A stretch of DNA of 59,448 nucleotides, taken from contig BAIF02000016.1 of NCBI GenBank assembly GCA_000509105.1, positions 1 through 59,448 of the forward strand. The letters are read 5' to 3'. This DNA is from Clostridiales bacterium VE202-21. GTDB lineage: Bacteria > Bacillota > Clostridia > Lachnospirales > Lachnospiraceae. The position numbers were made by a program, and so were the translations under genes. Below, piece by piece: positions 17,954 through 27,077 of the stretch (position 1 is its first letter; the number at the start of each line of letters is the position of its first letter). A model generated the notes under the pieces. The model was not told the DNA's origin. It made no database searches and saw only the letters and a list, made by a program, of their open reading frames with translations.

Positions 17954-18970
17954 TTATCCGTCACCTCCTCCGTAGGGGCAGATGCTGGCGCACGCCCCGG
18001 TCTCTATCAGGGAAATGTAGTGAAAAATGGGATAGGCCTGAGGCGGGCAGACCGCGTTCCCCAGGGTTTTCAGCCGCAGCGCCCGATCCTTCGTATCCTC
18101 GGTTATGCGGGGGACGCCCTCCTGCTCGCCGGCCCAGAGGATACGTCCGTCCATCCCTGCGGGAAGCCCATGAGCCATTCCACCCAATCGGGGTTCAGCG
18201 CCGCCTTCTCCGACAGGGGCTGCTCCTGGTGGATCACCTGAGCCGACAGGTTGGAGAACGGGGATTTGTCCCGGAAGGCCGCCGGTTTCAGGGTGGAGCG
18301 GTAGCCCTCCGACGCCGCTGGGGTCAGATAGAAAACCGCCGCCGACAGGGACAGACTCCAGATCGTCCCGTCCTTGTTCCGCTTGCGGAAGATCCCATTG
18401 TCCGACAGGTACACATCCAGGTTTGCCGCGTCCCTGCAGGTGGATTTGTCGGAGGCAAGGGGCGTGGGAAACATCAGCCGCGACGATAAAAGTTCGCTGG
18501 CGCTCATGCCATGCGCCGACGCCGCAAGCCGGAAATACGAATGGGAGAACAGTGTATCCCGCTTTTGCCAGGTCAAAAATCGTTTTGTCGAGCCCCATAT
18601 TGATGAAGCCAGCAACATTTTCCCCAAGCACCCAACGGGGCCGCAGTTCGGCAATAACGCGGCACATTTCCGGCCACAGGTAGTGTTCATCCGCAAAGCC
18701 CCGCCGCTTTCCTGCGGTGGAGAAGGGCTGACAGGGGAAGCCGCCGGAAATGATGGTGACTGTTTCAAGTCCTGTTTTCTCAAAAAACGCCTCCTTCGTG
18801 AATGTGGTGATGTCCCGGAACTTCGGCACATCCGGCCAGTGCCGCTCCAGGATAGAATAGGGGTAGTCCGCCCATTCACATTGGCAAACGGTCTCGAATC
18901 CGGCTGCCTCCGCCGCCAGGTCCAGACCGCCGATGCCGGAGAACAGGCTTACATGGGTCAGTCGCTCCAT
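17954..18970 (-). pseudogene. DNA (cytosine-5) methyltransferase with two hidden frameshifts
   Basis: The N-terminal part has the C5-methylase motifs: FSGIGGLDLAAEAAGF (I), IISGGFPCQPFSTAGKRRGF (IV, catalytic Cys) and VLGENVAGF (VI). The C-terminus has LRLKTLGNAVCPPQAYPIF (IX-X). The middle of the open frame, about 18115-18480, reads as Gly/Pro-rich nonsense. The overlapping frame there encodes a convincing target-recognition region (RLMFPTPLASDK ... SLSAAVFYLTPAASEGYRST ... LNPDWVEWLMGFPQGWTD). So two compensating frameshifts, near 18480 and 18115, leave an ORF that looks intact but has the wrong centre. The true enzyme would protect the ICE against restriction. Confidence 0.75.
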
Positions 18971-19593
18971 ACCTCATCCCCTTCAAGGCCGTCATCCTGG
19001 GGTTCGTCCTCCACTTCCTCCAGGGGAATCAGGTTATGGCGCTTGATGATGGCCTCCTCCAGGACGTCCTGGGCGGCATTGCTGTCCTCCGGGAGGCCCA
19101 GGCTGCGGAAGAGCTTTTTCAGCACCTTTTCATAGCCGCCGGCCTTTTTCTTCAGCCGGAGGAAGTCCTTCTCCGTTTCCGCCTCGGACAGGCGACGGGC
19201 CAGCGAATAGTAGAGGACGATCAGGTGGTGGATGTCGCCCACCAGCATACGGAAGCCATAGCCGGGGATGATGTACTCATCCTTATACTTCTTGGGCTTC
19301 GGCTCCTCCACGGGCACCGGGGTGGCCTCCGCCAGCTCCTTTGCCATAAGGTCCTTTAGGTCTTTGGGGTCGCCGAATACCAGGTAGCGGCCGGGGATGC
19401 CCCAGCCCTGGAATTTCTCCTCGGCGATCTCGCCGTAGCGCTTCGCCGCGTCCAGCACATGGAACACGTCCTCCTCGTCCTTGATCCGGTCCGCCAGGAA
19501 GGCGAGCTGGTGGAGAAGGCCGTACAGGTGGACCTCATCGTTGATGTGGTTGAGATAGGTCTTGCCGTCGATAATGTAAATCTTGTTTTTCAT
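18958..19593 (-). CDS. Hypothetical ICE protein
   Basis: This 211-residue soluble, acidic, mostly helical protein was not recognised. It contains KIYIIDGKTYLNHINDE at the N-terminus, a proline-rich linker (TPVPVEEPKPKKYKDEY) near residue 95 and an acidic C-terminus (EVEDEPQDDGLEGDE). The ATG at 19593 follows GAGGCGTGAAT and overlaps the stop of the antirepressor; its own stop overlaps the methylase start by 13 bases. Tight packing shows it is translated with the conjugation operon. Confidence 0.65.
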   Translation of the reverse strand: MKNKIYIIDGKTYLNHINDEVHLYGLLHQLAFLADRIKDEEDVFHVLDAAKRYGEIAEEKFQGWGIPGRYLVFGDPKDLKDLMAKELAEATPVPVEEPKPKKYKDEYIIPGYGFRMLVGDIHHLIVLYYSLARRLSEAETEKDFLRLKKKAGGYEKVLKKLFRSLGLPEDSNAAQDVLEEAIIKRHNLIPLEEVEDEPQDDGLEGDEVWSD

Positions 19594-19595
19594 AT

Positions 19596-20356
19596 TCACG
19601 CCTCGCTTTCACAAAAATCAAATTCCATGCTCATCTGCCCGCCGCAGAGCATCATCCGCAGGAGGTCCTTCCCCTGGGGCGTGATAAGGGTCTGCTGGCG
19701 GAAATGCCCGTACTTCCAGAAGTCCTTCACCTGGAACAGCCCCTTATTGGAGGGCTTGGCGTAGGGCAGAAGGTATCCGGCCGGGCAGCGGTAGAGGAAG
19801 CCCTCCTCCATCAGGAAGCGGCAGAAGTCGCGCTCGCCCACGCCCAGCTCCTTGGCTGTGGCCCGGATATTGGTGCAGTTGCCGGGGCGCACAAAGGCGT
19901 CGTAAAAATCCGCTTTCGGCCGCAGCCGTTCCACCTCCCCGGTAAGGCGGCGGTTCTTCTCATGCTCCGCCAGGAGCTGGTCCGCAAAGGAGAGAAGGAT
20001 CTCCGGGTGCCTGGCCGCCTCCTCCAGCAGGGAGGGCGTCATGTAGCCCCCGGTCCTGCGGATCGTGGGAAGCACCTCATCGAACACCCATTTCTCAAAC
20101 CGCTCCGCGCCGGGCAGCCGGCTATGAACGATCAGGCGGTAGACGTCGCCTCCGGGAGGAAGGTCATTGTCTGGTCACCGCTTGCGGTGGGGATGGAACG
20201 TTTCGTTCCACCCCTCGCATGGTCACGGACAGCCTTTCGGGGATTGCTGTACCCCAGGGCCTTTGCCACATCCGAACCGCAGAACAGGTATTTCCCGTCC
20301 TCCTCGATCACGCGGATACTGCCAAATTCACTGTTTCTGAATATCTCCATGTTCAT
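19596..20356 (-). pseudogene. Phage-type antirepressor (BRO-N plus KilAC), frameshifted
   Basis: The first part (from 20356) is a BRO-N domain: KYLFCGSDVAKALGYSNPRK and GDQTMTFLPE. The second part reads GDVYRLIVHSRLPGAERFEK, then WVFDEVLPTIRRTGGYM and a KilA-C/antirepressor C-terminal domain ending at 19596 (ATAKELGVGERDFCRFLMEE). They join in one protein of about 255 residues if one G is restored in the GGAGGCGAC run near 20150. Such proteins counteract repressors in phages and ICEs. Located inside the operon after virB4, it could relieve repression of transfer genes. Real decay and sequencing error cannot be told apart here. Confidence 0.75.
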
Positions 20357-20358
20357 AT

Positions 20359-21861
20359 TCACGCCTCCGTTTCCGCCGCGTGCTCCACCTCGCTGGGCTT
20401 GGTGGTAAGCAGCTTATAAAGCTCCGTGTCCTTTGGGAAGTCGTCCGCAAAGGGCAGGATCACATTGTTGAAGAACAGCAGCCCATGGCCCGGCTCGGAA
20501 TTGGTCACATAGGCAAGCTGTTCCGCCGAAATGCCCAGCCGCTCCGCCAAAATCTTGCGGTCGCCGGCGGCCTGGTTGAGCATATAGATGAAATCGCTGT
20601 TTTCCAGGATGTTCTCGATCTCCGGGGAGGAGAGCAGGTCCTTGGGGTTCTGGGTCGCCCCGGTGGGCACCCCGCCCCATTTTCTAAACCGTTTCCAGAT
20701 CTCCGCCGAATAGGCCGCCGTCTGCTCCTCCTTCAGCAGGAGGTGGAACTCGTCCACGAAATACCAGGTGGAGCGCCCAATGGCCCGGTTGATGGTGACG
20801 GTGTTCCACACCGCATCCTGGACAATGAGCATCCCCGGCTTTTTCAGGTTTTTGCCCAGACCCTTGATGTCAAAGCAGACCAGCCGGTTGCGGATGTCCA
20901 CGGTAGTGCGGTGATTAAAGAAGTTCAGCGAACCGTTCACATACAGATCCAGCGCCTGGGCCACCCGGTCGGCCTCCGGGATGCCCTGCGCCAGCAGCGC
21001 CTCCATCAGGTCGCCCAGGATGGGCATATTCTCCGGCCGGGGGTCTGCGAAGTAGGGCTGGTAGATCTTCTGCACCGCCCGGTCGATGACCGTTTTCTCG
21101 ATGGCCTCCAGCCCCGTCTTGCTCCCCATGATGAGCTCGCAGAAGGACAGGACAAAATCACTTTTCAGCGCCAGGGGGTTCTCCTCGTCTGAATAGTTGA
21201 GGTTGATGTCCAGGGGGTTCACATAGTCGGTGCTGGACGGGGACAGCCGGATGACCTGCCCGCCCAGCCGGCGCACCAGGGGCGAATACTCGTCCTCCGG
21301 GTCGCAGATGATGACGTTATCTTTGGTGGTCAGGATGATGAAGGTGATCTCCCGCTTACAGCTCATGGACTTGCCGCTGCCCGGCGTGCCAAACACCAGC
21401 CCGTTGGGGCTCCTGGACTGTTTGCGGTCCAGAAGGATCATGTTGTTGCTTAAAGCGTTGAGGCCGTAGTACATGGCGTCCCCGCCCATGAACAGCTCCT
21501 GGGTGACGAAGGGGACGAACACCGCCAGGGCCGAGGTGGTCAGGCTCCGCTCGATCTTGATACGGTTGAGGCCCAGGGGGAGCGAGGACATGAGCCCATC
21601 TTCCTGCTGGAAGTCCAGCCGGGAGAGCTGGCAGTTGTAGGTCTGCGCCACACTGGCCGCCTGAGATACGGCGATCTCCAGCTTCTGCTTGGTTGCCGCC
21701 ATGTGCATGACCAGGAAGGTCAGATTGAACATTCGCTCATTCCGGCTTTGCAGGTCCTGGAGGATGGTCTTTGCCGCGCCGCCGTAGGTGGCAAGGTCGC
21801 TGGGGAGTATGTCCATATCGTATCCGCTCCGTACCGCCCGTTTCTGCTCCGCAATTTTCAT
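20359..21861 (-). CDS. VirB4-like conjugation ATPase, C-terminal ATPase part
   Basis: This part of 500 residues carries the motor domain: Walker A FGTPGSGKSMSCKRE near residue 165, DPEDEYSPLVRRLGGQVI and Walker B STWYFVDEFHLLL, then GATQNPKDLL. It powers substrate transport and pilus-like assembly at the inner face of the membrane. In relatives VirB4 is one chain of about 800 residues in which KMVKRKITDLDA runs straight into MKIAEQKRAVRSGYDMDILP. Here the ATG at 21861 overlaps the TGA of the upstream part as ATGA, so one missing base has split the gene. Translational coupling could still yield both halves. Confidence 0.85.
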   Translation of the reverse strand: MKIAEQKRAVRSGYDMDILPSDLATYGGAAKTILQDLQSRNERMFNLTFLVMHMAATKQKLEIAVSQAASVAQTYNCQLSRLDFQQEDGLMSSLPLGLNRIKIERSLTTSALAVFVPFVTQELFMGGDAMYYGLNALSNNMILLDRKQSRSPNGLVFGTPGSGKSMSCKREITFIILTTKDNVIICDPEDEYSPLVRRLGGQVIRLSPSSTDYVNPLDINLNYSDEENPLALKSDFVLSFCELIMGSKTGLEAIEKTVIDRAVQKIYQPYFADPRPENMPILGDLMEALLAQGIPEADRVAQALDLYVNGSLNFFNHRTTVDIRNRLVCFDIKGLGKNLKKPGMLIVQDAVWNTVTINRAIGRSTWYFVDEFHLLLKEEQTAAYSAEIWKRFRKWGGVPTGATQNPKDLLSSPEIENILENSDFIYMLNQAAGDRKILAERLGISAEQLAYVTNSEPGHGLLFFNNVILPFADDFPKDTELYKLLTTKPSEVEHAAETEA

Positions 21862-22799
21862 GCGTCCAGGTCGGTGATCTTGCGCTTGACCATCTTGATG
21901 GCCTCGTTCTGGTTGATGCCCCGGATGTGCATGGTCACCAGGATATTCCCCTCGGTCTCCATAAACTCCGCCAAAATGCGGTCGTGGATCTCCGGGGCGG
22001 TGATCTGCAAAAAGCTCACCGCCCCGTACATCTCGCCGATGCGGAAGGTGCGGGTCTCCCCGAAGTGGAAGGAGGACGGGGCGATGAAGTCCTTGACCGA
22101 AAGGCCGCTGGGCGCCAGCCAGTCCCAATCGAAAGCGAACTTCCCGCCCTCCGGACGGCGGCCGTCTGCCGGGTGGAGGATGCCGTGAAGCAGCTCCAGC
22201 CGCTCCTTCCCGTCCAGCACATGGGCGGCGGCCCCCATGACCTTGAAGCGGTTGAGGGTGTCGGTCTCGATGCGGGCGAAGCGCGCCCGCGCCGCCGCCA
22301 GGTTTTCCGCCTCGATGGTCAGGGTCACATACTTGGTTTTCACATAGCCGTTGCTGCCCCGCTCATACTGAAAGCGCAGTATCCCGGCCGCGTCCTCCCG
22401 GATGGGGTCCAGGTCGTCCCCTTGGGGATGGATGCCGAACAGGTCCTCCTCCGGGCCATGCTCCACATACCGGCTGCTCAAAGTCATCTGCACCCCGATG
22501 GAGGGATCATAGCCGTTGTAGAAGTCGCAGAGGTGTTCAAAGATGTCCCGCTGGTCCTCCGGCCCGGCCAGGCGGTAATTCACATCCGCAAAGGCAATCG
22601 TCTTGGAAAAAGAATTGCCATCCAGCCGGCACAGCCCGTCCGGGAAGATATTGCGGAAGGGGATGCTGTCCTGCACCGTATGGGCTTTCCCATCCCCCTT
22701 GGCCTGGCGGACCACCGCCTCGATCTGCTTGCGCTCGGCCCGGGTCAGCTTACGCCTGGGCTTTGCCGTTTTTTCGTGTCTTGCCGTTTTTGCCTGCAA
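21858..22799 (-). CDS. VirB4-like conjugation protein, N-terminal part
   Basis: This 313-residue part matches the N-terminal domain of VirB4/TraE-type proteins (LTRAERKQIEAVVRQAKGDG, SFSKTIAFADVNYRLAGPED, IAPSSFHFGETRTFRIGEMY). It stops at a TGA that overlaps the start of the ATPase part by four bases. It starts with TTG at 22799, inside the end of prgI, eight bases after GGAGGTGAGAAAGA. The split from the ATPase part looks like a one-base deletion (GACGCATGAAA for an expected GACGC-N-ATGAAA). Confidence 0.85.
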   Translation of the reverse strand: MQAKTARHEKTAKPRRKLTRAERKQIEAVVRQAKGDGKAHTVQDSIPFRNIFPDGLCRLDGNSFSKTIAFADVNYRLAGPEDQRDIFEHLCDFYNGYDPSIGVQMTLSSRYVEHGPEEDLFGIHPQGDDLDPIREDAAGILRFQYERGSNGYVKTKYVTLTIEAENLAAARARFARIETDTLNRFKVMGAAAHVLDGKERLELLHGILHPADGRRPEGGKFAFDWDWLAPSGLSVKDFIAPSSFHFGETRTFRIGEMYGAVSFLQITAPEIHDRILAEFMETEGNILVTMHIRGINQNEAIKMVKRKITDLDA

Positions 22800-23151
22800 T
22801 CTTTCTCACCTCCTGTTCCAGTTCGTATTGCCGCAACAGGGCGGAATAGAGATTGTTGGTCTGGTAGATCCGCACCTTGGGGCGAAGAAATTTATTCTGA
22901 ATGAGATGCCCCAGGAACACCTCCAGGGGCTGCCCGTTGCGCTGGTACATGGCGAACAGGAAGAAAGGCAGCATGACCAGAATCATGCAGAGCGCCGCCG
23001 TGGTGGTCCCCAGCGCGCCCCTGCTCAAAAAGAAAAGCGGCACGCCAATAACTGCCGCCGCTCCAAAACATATCACCTGCCGCTTGGTCAGCCCGAACAG
23101 GACCTTGCTCTGTACCCGGCTCAGGTCCTTCGGGATCGTTACATAGGCCAA
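22750..23151 (-). CDS. PrgI-family conjugation membrane protein
   Basis: This 133-residue protein has the typical PrgI start (YVTIPKDLSRVQSKVLFGLT) and two adjacent transmembrane helices (ICFGAAAVIGVPLFFL and TTAALCMILVMLPFFLFAMY) followed by a basic C-terminus. PrgI is a VirB3-like partner of VirB4 in Gram-positive type IV systems. The start is TTG with AAAGGAGGTGCATTGA before it. It lies between the radical SAM gene and virB4 and overlaps virB4 by 50 bases. Confidence 0.9.
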   Translation of the reverse strand: MAYVTIPKDLSRVQSKVLFGLTKRQVICFGAAAVIGVPLFFLSRGALGTTTAALCMILVMLPFFLFAMYQRNGQPLEVFLGHLIQNKFLRPKVRIYQTNNLYSALLRQYELEQEVRKIAGKNGKTRKNGKAQA

Positions 23152-24054
23152 TCAATGCACCTCCTTTTTCATGGGAGCATAGTCCTTAAAATCTTTTACC
23201 GTGTGGAAAATCCGTTTGTTGTTCACCCACCGCTGAAGATGGCGGGTGATCTTGGGGGCGGTGGGACGCTCATAGATCATCACATAGGGGTCATACCCCA
23301 GGGCCCGCAGGGTGTTCACCCGGTAGAGGTCCTGCTCATGGGTGCTGCCGTAGTTGGTCAGTACATACACCCGCCGGTTCCGGTCGCTTCGGATGGCGGT
23401 ATGCGCCACAAAGCGCCGGAAGTGCTCCGTCAGGTCCTCCTCCGGGTTGTCCCAGGCGAAATGCACCGCCTTGGTCCGCACCTTGTTCAGCAGGGCGATG
23501 TTGTCCGGGTTCGTCAGCCGGATGTCCAGTCCCTGGGTAAAGTCCACCAGCGCCCGGCTGGCGGCAAGCTGTTCCAGCAGCGCCTCATGGTCCGGGCAGG
23601 CCAGCAGGTTGGGGTCCAGCAGTTTGATCTCGTCCTCACCGCGCCAAAATTCAGAGAGGTCAGCGACTTTGACGCTCCTGCGCCCCTCCTTGCCGCTGAC
23701 AATGCAAAATCCGCAGTTTCTCGGACAGCCCCGGCTCAAAAAGCCGTAGGCCGTTCCCAAAAACCGCGGATACAAAAAGTAGTCCGGCCGGATGTGCTCA
23801 ATCTCATAGGGGAGGTCCTTGCCACCCGGCCCATAGCCCGTACCGCCCTGAATGACCTGGTCCGCATTGTTCACCACGATGGTGTCCTTGGAGTAGGTGT
23901 CCGTGAATACACGGCTCTTGTAAACCAGGTCATAGCGGCCTTTGGGGTTCCACCACTCCACCCGGTCGCCCCGCCGTGTATGATACTCGGAGAGCTTCAT
24001 CAGGCAGAGGTTGGGAAAGTTGTGAGAGTCCACATCCACCAATCCGATCTTCAA
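23152..24054 (-). CDS. Radical SAM protein in the conjugation operon
   Basis: This 300-residue protein has the radical SAM cluster motif CPRNCGFC (C-x3-C-x2-C, in FLSRGCPRNCGFCIVSGKEG near residue 110). The N-terminal region (LVDVDSHNFPNLCLMKLSEY) resembles the cobalamin-binding-like domain of B12-type radical SAM enzymes, without an obvious DxHxxG. It starts with TTG behind AAAGGAGGTGGCTG, 13 bases after trbL, and ends against prgI, so it is embedded in the core transfer operon. Its substrate is unknown; RNA, peptide or cell-envelope modification are all possible. Confidence 0.82.
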   Translation of the reverse strand: MKIGLVDVDSHNFPNLCLMKLSEYHTRRGDRVEWWNPKGRYDLVYKSRVFTDTYSKDTIVVNNADQVIQGGTGYGPGGKDLPYEIEHIRPDYFLYPRFLGTAYGFLSRGCPRNCGFCIVSGKEGRRSVKVADLSEFWRGEDEIKLLDPNLLACPDHEALLEQLAASRALVDFTQGLDIRLTNPDNIALLNKVRTKAVHFAWDNPEEDLTEHFRRFVAHTAIRSDRNRRVYVLTNYGSTHEQDLYRVNTLRALGYDPYVMIYERPTAPKITRHLQRWVNNKRIFHTVKDFKDYAPMKKEVH

Positions 24055-24067
24055 ACAGCCACCTCCT

Positions 24068-24934
24068 TTAGTGCGCCCCGAACAGGGACTTGGCGAGGCT
24101 GCCGGTCTTGAAAAGCGTGAAGCACAAGAGGACCGTGTACCCCATACAGCCCCAAATGGCGCCGGAAATGTTGTCTCCGCTCAAAGAAATGCTCTCCACC
24201 AGCACCGCGTAGATCCCCACACAGATCATAATGAGAAACGCCTGGAAGCCCAGGGCCAGCAGGGAGCGGAGATAGTTCTGCCCCGTGTTGCCCCACTCCC
24301 GGTTCACCATTGTGGCAAAGGGGATGGGACCTATCGAGGTCACCAAATACACCTCAATCATCCGGCCGTAGATGACCAGGAAGATACAGATGGAGAGTAT
24401 CTGCGTACACAGCCCCACGAAGATGCTCTGGAACCACAGCCCCAGCAGGGCGCCGATGCTCCAGTCCGCGAGCTGGGTCTCCAGGTCGGCGGTCACGCTG
24501 GATATGTCGATGCCTGCGTCCGAGATGATGACGCCGGCGCTCTGGCTCACCACATTCTGCGCCACATCGAACACCGCCATGACGATGTTCCAGGTGTTGG
24601 TGACGATGAGCACCGCACAGAAAGTCTTGAAGATCCACTTGAAGAAGATCCAGGTGTCGAAGTCATGGAGATTGTTCTTTTCAATGATGAGCTGGATAAG
24701 CTCATAGCACATGACAAAGGTGAGGACGATGCTGGCGATGGGGACGATGACGGTCTCCGAGAGGTTGCGGACCATGTTGAAGATGCCGCTGTTCCACGCC
24801 GAGGGCGTCATGCCCACCTCCCCGGCGATCTCGCCTACCTTGGTATTCAGGGTATCAAACATCCCGGCCAGGTTGGATATGATACCGTCAATGAGCAGTT
24901 CCTGGAACCACTCCTGTATCGCGTCAAAGATCAA
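24068..24934 (-). CDS. TrbL/VirB6-like channel protein, CD1112 family
   Basis: This 288-residue integral membrane protein has about six hydrophobic segments (for example VIVPIASIVLTFVMCYELIQ and LSICIFLVIYGRMIEVYLVT). It contains SIGPIPFATMVNREWGNTGQ, typical of the VirB6/TrbL-like proteins of this ICE family, which form the inner-membrane part of the transfer channel. The start is TTG behind GGAGGTGATCCCCG. In intact relatives it directly follows Maff2, as it does here once the inserted element is ignored. Confidence 0.9.
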   Translation of the reverse strand: MIFDAIQEWFQELLIDGIISNLAGMFDTLNTKVGEIAGEVGMTPSAWNSGIFNMVRNLSETVIVPIASIVLTFVMCYELIQLIIEKNNLHDFDTWIFFKWIFKTFCAVLIVTNTWNIVMAVFDVAQNVVSQSAGVIISDAGIDISSVTADLETQLADWSIGALLGLWFQSIFVGLCTQILSICIFLVIYGRMIEVYLVTSIGPIPFATMVNREWGNTGQNYLRSLLALGFQAFLIMICVGIYAVLVESISLSGDNISGAIWGCMGYTVLLCFTLFKTGSLAKSLFGAH

Positions 24935-24951
24935 CGGGGATCACCTCCTTT

Positions 24952-24982
24952 GCGGGAGGCCCCGTGTACCGGGACCTCCCGC
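24952..24982. other. Hairpin between Maff2 fragment and trbL
   Basis: GCGGGAGG and CCTCCCGC, extended by CCCG/CGGG, form a long stem just before the trbL ribosome site. There is no T-run, so processing or stability control of the operon mRNA is more likely than termination. Confidence 0.45.
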
Positions 24983-25000
24983 GGGTGTTATGGGGAGCCA

Positions 25001-25096
25001 TCAGCCCAGCAGGCCGGACAGCAGCGGGATCAGGGTAATGCCGATGAGGGCGACACCCCCGCCGGCCATGAGCTGCTTGATCCCCTGGGATTTTGC
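25001..25096 (-). pseudogene. Maff2 3' fragment
   Basis: The sequence reads AKSQGIKQLMAGGGVALIGI and then TLIPLLSGLLG before a stop, which is the C-terminal half of the small Maff2 membrane protein of Tn1549-like ICEs. The N-terminal half is at 36719-36836. The nested tetracycline element separates them. Confidence 0.85.
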
Positions 25097-25183
25097 TGAT
25101 GTGTGATAAAGAAGTAGTAGAAGTGTAAAAAATTTTGCCGTTCCTATCCGGCGTTTGCGCATTGCGCCGGATAGGTCGGGCGG

Positions 25184-26794
25184 TCATTCGGGCAGGTCTA
25201 CCTTGCCAACGAAAGAGTAATAAATATCAATGTCCTGTCTGCGTGTGCCGTTCTCGTCATAGCTGCACTCATGCACAACGATTTTCTCCACAAACTCACG
25301 CAAAAGGGTAGGGGTAAGTTCTTCAAAGCTGGTGTACTTGCGGACAACATTCATAAACTTTTCTGCGTTTACCGTGGCTTCCTGCGCTTTGGAAAGCTCT
25401 GCCCGGATAGCGGCGGCTCTCTCTTTCAGTTCTTTCTGCTCGGCTTCATAGTCTGCCGACAGCTCCGTGAAACGCTCGTCTGAAATGCGCCCGGTCACGC
25501 TGTCCTCATACAGCCGCTTGAAGATAGCGGATAACTCGCTGATACGCTTCTCGGCGGCTTCCAGCTCCTTTTTCCTTGCGGCGTTCCTGCGCTTGCCCCC
25601 GTCCTCGTTCTGCTCGATCAGCAGCTTCATAAACCGGGCTTCGTGCTTCGCTGCATAGCTGGTGACTTTCCGCAGATTGTCGGTCACTCCGGCGGTCAAC
25701 AGGTCGGTGCGGATAAAGTGCGCCGTACAGTCACGGGTACGCTTCTTGTAGCTCCCGCAGATATAACAATCCTGCTTGCGGGTGGCGTTCTGGTAACGCT
25801 GCTGGTAAAGGACGCTGCCGCAGTCGGCACAAAAGAGTATGCCGGAGAATAAGCCCACTTCATCATAGCGGTTCGGGCGTTTGCGCTGCTTGCGTAACTC
25901 CTGCACACGCTCCCACATCTGGGTGTCAATGATAGGCTCATGGTGGTTCTCGAAAATCGCCTGTTTCTCAATGGGGTTCTCTACGCTGTGCTTGGTCTTG
26001 TAGGACGGCTTCTCCGTCTTGAAGTTTACCAGACAGCCCGTGTACTCCCTGTTTTCAAGGATATGTACCACGGTATTGGTCGCCCACTTGCACTCATAGC
26101 CGGGGTGGTAGCGGCGGGTGCTTCCCGTCCGACGGTATTCCAGCGTTCCCGGCGTGGGGATCTCCTGCTCTGTGAGCATACGGGCTATCTTGGTCGGCCC
26201 GTTCCCGGCAAGGCACAAGCTGTAAATCTGCCGCACAACAGGGGCGGCTTCCCCGTCAATGATAAAATTTTCGTCCTCGTCCATAAAGTAGCCGTATACG
26301 GGTTTGCTCGTGACGGGCTTCCCGCTCATACCCTTAGACCGTTTTACTGCTTTGATTTTCTTGCTCGTATCTCTCACCAGCCATTCGTTAAAAATGTTCC
26401 GCAGAGGGGCAAAATCATTGTCGCCCTGTGCGCTGTCCACTCCGTCATTGATAGCGATAAAGCGGACGCCTTTCTGTGGGAAAATCATTTCCGTATACAT
26501 TCCCACTTGCAGATAGTTTCGCCCTAACCGTGACATATCCTTGACGATAACGGTGCCGACTTTTCCGGCTTCAATGTCCGCAAGCATGGCTTGAAAACCG
26601 GGTCTTTGGAAGTTCGCCCCAGAATAACCGTCATCTGTGTACCATTGCAGATTGGAAAAGCCGTTCTGCTTCGCATAGGTTTCAAGAATACGCTTCTGGT
26701 TTGAAATAGAATTGCTCTCACCTTGCAGCTCGTCCTCGTGGGATAATCTCGGATAAAGGGCGGTAATAAGGTTTCGGGTGGTCTGTCTTAACAT
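25184..26794 (-). CDS. Large serine recombinase (TnpX/Int type)
   Basis: This 536-residue protein has a resolvase N-terminal domain (TALYPRLSHEDELQGESNSI with the catalytic Ser, then DDGYSGANFQRPGFQAML and VKDMSRLGRNYLQVGMY). A recombinase domain (GKPVYGYFMDEDEN-like region) follows. The zinc ribbon has CADCGSVLY, YICGSY and DCTAHF, and a coiled-coil/DUF4368 C-terminus ends the protein. It excises and inserts the element. ATG 26794 is chosen because GGAGGACACT lies just before it. The gene lies 87 bases inside the left end, as expected for such elements. Confidence 0.93.
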   Translation of the reverse strand: MLRQTTRNLITALYPRLSHEDELQGESNSISNQKRILETYAKQNGFSNLQWYTDDGYSGANFQRPGFQAMLADIEAGKVGTVIVKDMSRLGRNYLQVGMYTEMIFPQKGVRFIAINDGVDSAQGDNDFAPLRNIFNEWLVRDTSKKIKAVKRSKGMSGKPVTSKPVYGYFMDEDENFIIDGEAAPVVRQIYSLCLAGNGPTKIARMLTEQEIPTPGTLEYRRTGSTRRYHPGYECKWATNTVVHILENREYTGCLVNFKTEKPSYKTKHSVENPIEKQAIFENHHEPIIDTQMWERVQELRKQRKRPNRYDEVGLFSGILFCADCGSVLYQQRYQNATRKQDCYICGSYKKRTRDCTAHFIRTDLLTAGVTDNLRKVTSYAAKHEARFMKLLIEQNEDGGKRRNAARKKELEAAEKRISELSAIFKRLYEDSVTGRISDERFTELSADYEAEQKELKERAAAIRAELSKAQEATVNAEKFMNVVRKYTSFEELTPTLLREFVEKIVVHECSYDENGTRRQDIDIYYSFVGKVDLPE

Positions 26795-26894
26795 AGTGTC
26801 CTCCATTTCCGACAGCCAGCCCCACTATTCCGTATGACTATCATACCACACGCCGGGGCTGGCTGTACAGTCCTTTCTGCTTCTTTACGTCCCG

Positions 26895-27077
26895 TCAAAT
26901 TGCCGATTTTTGTGTAGCAGCTTCCGCTTCCAGCACTTTCAGCATTTTATCGGCGGCGGTGGCGGTGGTGTCCTGCTTGAAATAGCCGGAAACGACAAGG
27001 ACAGAATTACCTATGCGGATTTCCGTCACGCAATCCGGGCGGCGGGTGCTGCGGTCATTCTTTGGGGTGTTGGTCAT
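26895..27077 (-). CDS. TnpW-like small transposon protein
   Basis: This 60-residue protein contains RPDCVTEIRIGNSVLVVSGY and FKQDTTATAADKMLKVLEAE. It matches the short transposon-encoded TnpW proteins that sit beside large serine recombinases in clostridial elements. The ATG at 27077 follows AAAGGAGAGCCGCCT and overlaps the stop of the helicase loader gene by four bases. The role is unknown. Confidence 0.75.
   Translation of the reverse strand: MTNTPKNDRSTRRPDCVTEIRIGNSVLVVSGYFKQDTTATAADKMLKVLEAEAATQKSAI

Noticed and set aside
20132..20356. Short BRO-N protein as an independent gene
   Set aside because: The conserved continuation (VYRLIVHSRLP, FEKWVFDEVLP) is present in the next frame, so it is one frameshifted antirepressor.
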